Shown: positions 58,593 to 64,000 of the stretch, in pieces
Layout of the letters: each line of letters opens with the position of its first letter
How positions within the stretch are numbered: the first letter of the stretch is position 1
Assembly: GCA_022486705.1 (NCBI GenBank)
Contig: JAKVKC010000009.1
Coordinates: 1-64,000 of the forward strand
Direction: 5' to 3'
Length of the DNA: 64,000 nucleotides
Source of the DNA: Solobacterium sp.
GTDB taxonomy: Bacteria > Bacillota_I > Bacilli_A > Erysipelotrichales > Erysipelotrichaceae
Made by a program: the position numbers and the translations under genes
The notes under the pieces: generated by a model
Told to the model about the DNA's origin: nothing
Seen by the model: the letters and a program-made list of their open reading frames with translations, nothing else
The model's database searches: none

Positions 58593-60680
58593 ATGAGAGA
58601 CTATCTTGCGAATGAAGTGCGGAATGTCGTGGTATTGGGACACTCCGGTGCCGGGAAGAGCTCTTTGATCGAGGCCTGCCTGTATACAACGCATCAGATC
58701 GATAAATACGGTGCCAATAATGATGGCACGACCGCATTGAATTATGATACGGAAGAAGGAAAGCGCAGATCTTCTGTCTACTGTCATTTGGCACCGGTGG
58801 AATGGCAGAATAAAAAGATCAACTTTATTGATGTGCCGGGATATATGGATTATGTCGGGGAAGAAGCGACCGGCTTAATGGTCGGAGACAATGCTTTGAT
58901 CGTCGTATCTGCTAAAGATGGTGCGGAGGCAGGAACAGAAAGAGCGTGGAAGAATGCGGTAAAGAAACAGAAGCTTCCGACGATCTTCTTTGTGAATAAG
59001 CTGGATGATGAAAATGCAGATTTCTCACAGACCGTAGATGAACTGCGTGAGAAATTCGGCAAATCCGTCTTCTTATTTGAACTGCCGATCATTGATGGCC
59101 GCAAGGTCATCGGATCCGTCAATATCCTGCGCCATAAGGCTTGGTACTATGATAAGCCAGGTGTTCCGCAGGAAGTGCCGGATGCGATCAAGCCGAAAGT
59201 CGATGAATACTACAGTGAGATTGCCGAAGCAATTGCGATGACAGATGATGAACTGCTTGAGAAATTCTCCAATGGCGAAGAATTTGATGAACATGAAATA
59301 GCCAAGGGACTGCGGATCGGTGTTCGCAATGGGGACATTCATCCTGTCTACTGCGGATCGGCAGAAAAACAGACCGGTATTGAAAGACTGCTGGATCTGA
59401 TCACAGAATTCTTCCCAAGCTATGCTGAAAAGGGACATGTCCATGCCCTGAATGCAAAGAATGAGACCTTGGATATGGAGACCAATGAAGAAGAAGCCTT
59501 AAGTGCTTTTGTCTTCAAGACGGTCATTGATCCATTTGTTGGGAAAGTCTCCTACCTGAAGGTCATGAGCGGCGTGCTGAACAGTGATTCTCAGGTCTAT
59601 AATGCCAAGAAAGATGTCATGGAGAAGATCTCCCAGATCTATGTCATCAATGGCAAGTATCAGATCGGCGTAGGCAAGCTGTTCACTGGAGATATCGGGG
59701 CAGTGGTCAAGCTGCAGAGCACGACGACAAACGATACGCTGTGCACAAGAAGCAGAGTTGTCCATTATCCGGACATTGAATACCCGCAGCCGATGCTGGG
59801 GTATGCTATCCGACCGAAGACAAAAGCAGATGAAGATAAAATGTCTGTCGGCATTCGCAATCTGATGCAGGAAGATGGCACCATCCGTTTTGTCAATAAT
59901 GATGAAACACATGAACAGATCCTGTATGGCATCGGCGATCAGCATATCAATCTGATCCTGGATAAACTGAAGGCAAAGTACAAAGTAGAAGTGACATCCG
60001 CCTTGCCGACCGTGCAGTATCGTGAAACGATCCGCGGCAAAGCAGAAGCGCAGGGACGCTATAAGAAACAGAATGGCGGCGCTGGGCAGTTTGGCGATGT
60101 ATGGGTCAGATTTGAACCAAGCGATGATCCAGACGGAGATATGGTATTTGCGGAAGAAGTCTTCGGCGGTGCCGTGCCAAAACAGTATTTCCCACCGACC
60201 GAACAGGGACTGAGAGAATGCATGAAGAAGGGACCTTTAGCCGGCTTCAAAGTGGTCGGTGTCAAAGCAACACTGTATGATGGTTCCTATCATCCGGTAG
60301 ATTCAAAAGAAGTTGCATTCAAGGAAGCGGCCAGACTTGCCTATGTTGCGGCGATGCCGAAAGCCGATCCTGTTCTTCTGGAACCGATTGGCAAGATCGT
60401 CGTCACAGCACCGGAAGAATATACCGGCGCTATCATGGGTGACTTTACCAAGAGACGCGGACTGATCAGCGATATGACAACGAATGAGGACGGCGATCAG
60501 GTGATCAATGCCGAAGCACCGATGGCTGAAATGCAGACATATCAGAATGAGCTCCGTGCAATGACACAGGGAAGAGGGTCCTATATCATTACCTTTGACC
60601 GCTATCAGGCAGCCCCGAAAGAAATAGCAGATAAGGTCATTGCCGCAGCAAAAGCAAAGGGAAAACAGGAAGATAAATAG
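58593..60680 (+). CDS. Elongation factor G-like GTPase (EF-G2 type)
   Basis: A 695-residue translational GTPase with the full EF-G domain set. G1 GHSGAGKSS near residue 17, G3 DVPGYMDYV near 79, G4 VNKLD near 131; domain IV region YKKQNGGAGQFGDVWVRFEP near 500 and domain V EPIGKIVVTAPEEYTGAIMGDFTKRRG. In canonical EF-G, G3 reads DTPGH; here the catalytic His position is Tyr, which is seen in EF-G-like paralogs and suggests altered GTPase chemistry. Exact role unknown; not the main fusA, which would lie in the str operon. Confidence 0.9.
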   Translation: MRDYLANEVRNVVVLGHSGAGKSSLIEACLYTTHQIDKYGANNDGTTALNYDTEEGKRRSSVYCHLAPVEWQNKKINFIDVPGYMDYVGEEATGLMVGDNALIVVSAKDGAEAGTERAWKNAVKKQKLPTIFFVNKLDDENADFSQTVDELREKFGKSVFLFELPIIDGRKVIGSVNILRHKAWYYDKPGVPQEVPDAIKPKVDEYYSEIAEAIAMTDDELLEKFSNGEEFDEHEIAKGLRIGVRNGDIHPVYCGSAEKQTGIERLLDLITEFFPSYAEKGHVHALNAKNETLDMETNEEEALSAFVFKTVIDPFVGKVSYLKVMSGVLNSDSQVYNAKKDVMEKISQIYVINGKYQIGVGKLFTGDIGAVVKLQSTTTNDTLCTRSRVVHYPDIEYPQPMLGYAIRPKTKADEDKMSVGIRNLMQEDGTIRFVNNDETHEQILYGIGDQHINLILDKLKAKYKVEVTSALPTVQYRETIRGKAEAQGRYKKQNGGAGQFGDVWVRFEPSDDPDGDMVFAEEVFGGAVPKQYFPPTEQGLRECMKKGPLAGFKVVGVKATLYDGSYHPVDSKEVAFKEAARLAYVAAMPKADPVLLEPIGKIVVTAPEEYTGAIMGDFTKRRGLISDMTTNEDGDQVINAEAPMAEMQTYQNELRAMTQGRGSYIITFDRYQAAPKEIADKVIAAAKAKGKQEDK

Positions 60681-60689
60681 CAGTTCTGA

Positions 60690-60717
60690 GGGACAGTGAG
60701 CAATCACTGCCCCTTTT
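60690..60717 (+). terminator. Intrinsic terminator after the EF-G-like gene
   Basis: GGGACAGTGA, loop GCAA, TCACTGCCCC (one mismatch), TTTT. Confidence 0.82.
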
Positions 60718-60730
60718 CTGTCTGAATTCA

Positions 60731-60759
60731 TTGCGAAAAAAAGAGGGTTATTGTATAAT
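60731..60759 (+). promoter_or_regulatory. tRNA-Leu promoter
   Basis: TTGCGA (60731-60736), 17 nt, TATAAT (60754-60759). Confidence 0.87.
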
Positions 60760-60777
60760 GACCTAGCTGTTATTTTC

Positions 60778-60861
60778 GCTCCTGTGGCGGAGCTGGTAGA
60801 CGCAGTAGACTCAAAATCTGCCGATAGCAATATCGTGCCGGTTCGAATCCGGCCAGGAGCA
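60778..60861 (+). tRNA. tRNA-Leu (anticodon CAA)
   Basis: Acceptor GCTCCTG/CAGGAGC with discriminator A; anticodon stem GTAGA/TCTGC around CTCAAAA gives CAA (reads UUG); class II variable arm CCGATAGCAATATCGT; T arm GGTTCGAATCC. CCA is not encoded (CCT follows), unlike the Ser and His tRNAs in this window. Confidence 0.95.
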
Positions 60862-60871
60862 CCTATATTAC

Positions 60872-60908
60872 AAAAAAAGCTTAACATGATGTTAAGTCTT
60901 TTTTTTTC
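60872..60908. terminator. Bidirectional terminator between tRNA-Leu and the RpiR gene
   Basis: CTTAACAT/ATGTTAAG (60880-60896) flanked by an A run upstream and a T run downstream, so it can act on both strands. Confidence 0.88.
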
Positions 60909-60939
60909 ATCTTTGCTCAGATGAGCGTCGTTCGTTCTC

Positions 60940-61779
60940 TTACGGTTTTACAATATGTGTTTTCTTCAGCTGCTTAATGCAGTTTTCATAGTTGTTATTA
61001 GCCAAAGCAGTATAAAGAATATCGATGATATCAAGCTGAGAGATACGTGAAGACATGGCTGCCGAACGGAACAAGGATTCATTGGCGGTTGTATACAGCT
61101 TATAATCAGCTAATTCTGAGATTGGACTGTCAACACAGCGGGTAATGACTATGATCGGTGTATGATTGTCCTTCATTGCTTTCATGCATTCAATCATTTC
61201 TGTTGTCTGACCGCTGTAGGAAATGACAACGCCGACGTCATCGCGCGTGCTGTTCCTTGCACTGAGCAGCTGCAGATGCCAGTCTTCATTAATCGTGCAT
61301 GGTTTATTGATCCGCAGCAGCTTTTCATAGGCATCGCGTCCCGCAAGCCAAGAGGCACCCAGGCCGAAGAGAATCACGCTCTTTGCTTTCTCTAAGAGCG
61401 CAACGCATTTCTGCAGTGTATCAGTATCCATCAGATGCTGTGTATCCAGAAGGGACTGTACATTTTTGTAAGTGATCTTCTGAATGATCTCACTGATGGA
61501 ATCTCCTTTTTCAATATCTTCACGGGAGAGGCTCATGTTTTCATCGCGCAGAGCGATCTCCACCGTCAGACTGCTGCGGAAATCCTTGTATCCTTCAAAC
61601 CCAAGGTCGCGGCACATGCGGATGACCGCAGAAGAAGATACAAAAGCCTTATCCGCCAATTCATGGACACTGAGCGTACTCGCTCTCTGAGGATCGGCCA
61701 GCACATAGTCGGCAGCCGCGTATTCGGCAGGGTTGAGACCGTCACGTCCTTCCCGCAAACGTATCAATGCATTTTTCAT
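60940..61779 (-). CDS. murR: MurR/RpiR-family transcriptional regulator
   Basis: A 279-residue regulator with an N-terminal RpiR helix-turn-helix (LSVHELADKAFVSSSAVIRMCRDLGFEGYKDFR, about 35-70) and a C-terminal SIS sugar-phosphate domain (VILFGLGASWLAGRDAYEKLLRINKP; GVVISYSGQTTEMIECM). The start at 61779 has GAGG 6 nt upstream; a longer frame to 61812 runs over GGGAGGAG. It is divergent from murQ-murP, so MurNAc-6-phosphate is the likely effector (inference from context). Confidence 0.88.
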   Translation of the reverse strand: MKNALIRLREGRDGLNPAEYAAADYVLADPQRASTLSVHELADKAFVSSSAVIRMCRDLGFEGYKDFRSSLTVEIALRDENMSLSREDIEKGDSISEIIQKITYKNVQSLLDTQHLMDTDTLQKCVALLEKAKSVILFGLGASWLAGRDAYEKLLRINKPCTINEDWHLQLLSARNSTRDDVGVVISYSGQTTEMIECMKAMKDNHTPIIVITRCVDSPISELADYKLYTTANESLFRSAAMSSRISQLDIIDILYTALANNNYENCIKQLKKTHIVKP

Positions 61780-61855
61780 ACCTCTATTATTCTCCTCCCA
61801 ATGAAAACTCATTTAGCCAAAGTATAGAACAAAGTTACAAACATATCACCTGTTA

Positions 61856-61904
61856 TTGAAACAAAAATATTTCGATTTACTATGAAATAGCACTTAAGAG
61901 CTAT
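61856..61904. promoter_or_regulatory. murQ promoter and inverted repeats in the murR/murQ spacer
   Basis: TTGAAA (61856-61861), 16 nt, TACTAT (61878-61883). Two inverted repeats overlap it: ATTGAAA...TTTCGAT (61855-61876, one mismatch) covering the -35, and ATAGC-N8-GCTAT (61887-61904) just downstream of the -10. Either could bind the divergent RpiR-type regulator. Confidence 0.58.
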
Positions 61905-61956
61905 GCCTGAAGGCGCCGGGCATGACAAAAGAAAGATAATACAGGAGGTGAATGTA

Positions 61957-62853
61957 TTGAATCTGGATCAGTTGACAACAGAATCACGGAACCCTGAAAC
62001 GATGAATCTGGATCAGATGTCTTCACTGGAAATCGTAACTGAAATGAATCGTGAAGATCAGAAGATCCCGCTCTGCATTGAACCGCTTCTGCCGAAGATC
62101 GCACAGACAGCGGATTGGGCTATTGAGGCAATGCAGCATGGCGGCAGGATCATTTACATCGGTGCAGGGACCAGCGGAAGACTTGGCGTATTGGATGCGG
62201 CGGAATGCCCGCCTACATTCGGTGTATCGCCAGAAGAGGTCGTCGGCCTGATTGCCGGTGGAAACGGAGCTTTTATCAGCGCAAAAGAAGGTGCTGAAGA
62301 TGACCGTGAACAGGGAAAGCAGGACATGATCGAGCATGAACTGAAGAAGACAGATATTCTGATCGGCCTGGCCGCAAGCGGCAGAACACCGTATGTGATC
62401 GGCGCACTGGAATATGCAAAGTCGATTGGATGCCATACGGCAGCTGTTTCATGCAATAAAGATTCAGCTATTGGAAAGGTCTCTGATGTGGCAATCGATG
62501 CGGTTGCCGGACCGGAAATCCTGACGGGCTCAACTAGACTGAAAGCAGGAACAGCTGAAAAGATGATCCTGAATATGATCTCTACAGCTTCCATGGTAGG
62601 AGTTGGGAAAGCATATATGAATCTGATGGTCGATGTGAAGCAGACAAATGAAAAACTGCGTGCAAGGGCCGAGAAGATCGTTGTGGAAGCAACGGGAACG
62701 GATACTGCGACAGCACGGAAAAAAATTAATGAAGCTGACGGCAGCTGCAAAACAGCAATCACGATGATCTTAGCAGACTGCGATGCCAAAGAGGCAGAAG
62801 CAAGACTGCAGAAAGCAAATGGCCATGTACGCATGGCAATCAAGCAAGGGTGA
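61957..62853 (+). CDS. murQ: N-acetylmuramic acid 6-phosphate etherase
   Basis: Cleaves the lactyl ether of MurNAc-6-phosphate to give GlcNAc-6-phosphate and lactate. The SIS domain shows IYIGAGTSGRLGVLDAAECPPTFG, GLAASGRTPYVIGALEYAK and the C-terminal VDVKQTNEKLRARAEKIV. TTG is chosen as start because AGGAGG lies 8 nt before it and the family N terminus is MNL-x-x-LTTESRNP; the frame also extends upstream to 61903 without a good site. 298 residues, standard length. murP follows after 24 nt. Confidence 0.94.
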   Translation: MNLDQLTTESRNPETMNLDQMSSLEIVTEMNREDQKIPLCIEPLLPKIAQTADWAIEAMQHGGRIIYIGAGTSGRLGVLDAAECPPTFGVSPEEVVGLIAGGNGAFISAKEGAEDDREQGKQDMIEHELKKTDILIGLAASGRTPYVIGALEYAKSIGCHTAAVSCNKDSAIGKVSDVAIDAVAGPEILTGSTRLKAGTAEKMILNMISTASMVGVGKAYMNLMVDVKQTNEKLRARAEKIVVEATGTDTATARKKINEADGSCKTAITMILADCDAKEAEARLQKANGHVRMAIKQG

Positions 62854-62877
62854 ATAGAAAGAAGGGGATTTTAGAAT

Positions 62878-64000
62878 ATGACTAACGAAGAATTGGTCCA
62901 AAATATTCTGGAACATGTTGGCGGCAAAGACAACGTTGTTTCAGCTACGAACTGCATGACACGCCTTCGTATCAATCTCAAGGATGATGCCAAGCTGAAT
63001 GAGGAAGAATTAAAGAAAACGGAGGGCGTTCTGGGCACAGTCCATGACCGTCCGCAGTATGTAGAAGTTGTTGTCGGTCCTGGCAAGAGCCGCAAGTGTG
63101 CAGATATCTGCTTCGATATGGGAATTCCTTCTACCGGAACAACCAGCACACAGAATGACTGGCAGGCAAACAAGGCTGCTGTGAAGTCAAAGCAGAAGAG
63201 CAATCCTGTACGCAATGCCCTGAAGATCTTCGGTGAGATCTTTATCCCGCTGATCCCTGGTGTTGTTGCAGCAGGACTCTGCTCAGGTATTTCTACTCTG
63301 ATCACACAGGTCAATCCTAACTATGCGCAGAATACATTCTTAGCAGTTGTTGTAGCACTGCTCGGTCTGATCTCCGCAGCCTTCATGACATATCTGACGG
63401 CTTGGGCTGGCTACCGTGCGGCAGAACGCTTCGGCGGTACACCGATCTTAGGCGGTATGCTTGGCATGATCACTGGCTTGGACGGCATCAATGCTCTGTC
63501 TAAACTGGTCGGCTGGTTCAATGAAGCTTCGCCATTGGATTCTCTGCTGAGAAGCGGCAGAGGCGGTGTCTTATCTGCTGTTCTTGGTGTCTATGTGATG
63601 GTCAAGGTCGAAAAGTGGATCCGCAGAAGAATGCCGGATTCCATGGATATTGTATTTACACCTATTCTGACACTGATCATCTGTGTCATTCCTTACATCT
63701 TCCTGATCATGCCTGCATGCGGACTTGTTTCCACAGGCCTGGTATGGATCGTACAGGAGATCTGCATGAGCTCCAACGTATTTGTTCGGATCATTGCTGG
63801 TTTTATTTCCTCTGCTCTGTTCCTGCCGATGGTCGCTATGGGCATGCATCATGGCTTAGTTGCTCTGTATACGGTTCAGCTGAATACACTTGGCTATGTC
63901 ACTCTGTATCCTGCTCTCTGCATGGCTGGTGCTGGCCAGGTCGGTGCTGCAATTGCCATCTATCTGAAGGCTAAGAAAGTCAAGAATGAGAGAATGAAAG
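62878..64000 (+). CDS. murP: PTS transporter EIIBC, probable MurNAc-specific (partial, runs off the window)
   Basis: Open from ATG at 62878 to the window edge without a stop (374 codons seen). Residues 1-80 are an EIIB domain with the phospho-acceptor Cys in SATNCMTRLRINL near residue 27; a linker follows (about 85-110), then an EIIC membrane domain with IFIPLIPGVVAAGLCSGISTLI, GGTPILGGMLGMITG and MGMHHGLVALYTVQL. The EIIBC order without EIIA matches MurP, and the place right after murQ supports MurNAc uptake and phosphorylation. AAGGGG precedes the ATG. Confidence 0.9.
   Translation, partial: MTNEELVQNILEHVGGKDNVVSATNCMTRLRINLKDDAKLNEEELKKTEGVLGTVHDRPQYVEVVVGPGKSRKCADICFDMGIPSTGTTSTQNDWQANKAAVKSKQKSNPVRNALKIFGEIFIPLIPGVVAAGLCSGISTLITQVNPNYAQNTFLAVVVALLGLISAAFMTYLTAWAGYRAAERFGGTPILGGMLGMITGLDGINALSKLVGWFNEASPLDSLLRSGRGGVLSAVLGVYVMVKVEKWIRRRMPDSMDIVFTPILTLIICVIPYIFLIMPACGLVSTGLVWIVQEICMSSNVFVRIIAGFISSALFLPMVAMGMHHGLVALYTVQLNTLGYVTLYPALCMAGAGQVGAAIAIYLKAKKVKNERMK

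Noticed and set aside
1-64000. CRISPR arrays, insertion sequences, integrases or prophage blocks
   Set aside because: No regularly spaced repeats, transposase or integrase frames were seen; only the two small phage-like regulators at 34006-34825.

Overview
This window reads as a chromosomal segment of a Gram-positive, fermentative, mid-GC Bacillota, most like an Erysipelotrichia-type gut anaerobe. Supporting signs are a PPi-type phosphofructokinase, a type III glutamine synthetase, an Rnf complex, a T-box on ileS, a SAM-I-like riboswitch on metK, sepF-ylmH-divIVA-ileS order, and a pneumococcal-style AmiACDEF peptide importer. Genus assignment is inference. No insertion sequence, integrase, CRISPR array or replication origin was seen. 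Most of the DNA is ordinary, tightly packed chromosome, with intrinsic terminators at nearly every operon end.

Layout. 1-113: 3' end of a 5S rRNA and its terminator. 194-2694: tsaE-tsaB-rimI-tsaD (t6A tRNA modification). 2762-8109: rex, asnS, an ABC-F ATPase and pfp. 8213-11005: iron-uptake operon (feoA-feoB fusion plus a DtxR-type regulator) with a palindrome on its promoter. 11226-13287: a TetR regulator flanked by two paralogous HXXEE membrane proteins, with a perfect palindrome between divergent promoters. 13358-20230: tRNA-Ser and the Ami/Opp operon. 20335-25382: a DUF3899 gene, then sepF-ylmH-divIVA and T-box-ileS. 25506-29706: a secreted beta-helix-like protein and a lone glgB. 29707-33875: metK with a compact S-box riboswitch, an AI-2E-family permease and a COG2509 flavoprotein. 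34006-39318: two small phage-regulator-like proteins and a BceRS-BceAB detoxification module. 39317-44367: glnN, nfu, a DUF212 protein, an S1-domain protein and pgi. 44460-48922: DUF362 protein, MATE exporter, an ArsP_2-type permease and apbE. 49112-54295: rnfCDGEA, a small Cys-rich membrane protein and a very short rnfB. 54367-60717: small proteins, tRNA-His, a YgjP-like peptidase, an MscS channel, and an ankyrin protein with an EF-G-like GTPase. 60778-64000: tRNA-Leu, then murR-like regulator, murQ and murP (cut by the window end) for N-acetylmuramic acid use.

How parts fit together. ApbE, encoded divergently from rnf, should attach FMN to RnfD and RnfG, both of which carry visible flavinylation motifs; RnfG has two. 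Rex, pfp, pgi and Rnf fit an anaerobic glycolytic and ferredoxin/NADH economy. Glutamine synthetase III and the peptide importer serve nitrogen supply. MurQ/MurP recycle wall sugars.

Most notable signals: (1) an Rnf operon whose RnfB ends after its first Fe-S domain and which carries a 64-residue, four-cysteine membrane protein resembling NqrM in layout; (2) a SAM riboswitch without P4 and with an apparent translational switch; (3) the HXXEE-TetR-HXXEE module with its operator; (4) five genes whose -10 box lies only 6-8 nt before the start codon with no Shine-Dalgarno, suggesting leaderless mRNAs; (5) a phage-type regulator pair abutting a Bce module.
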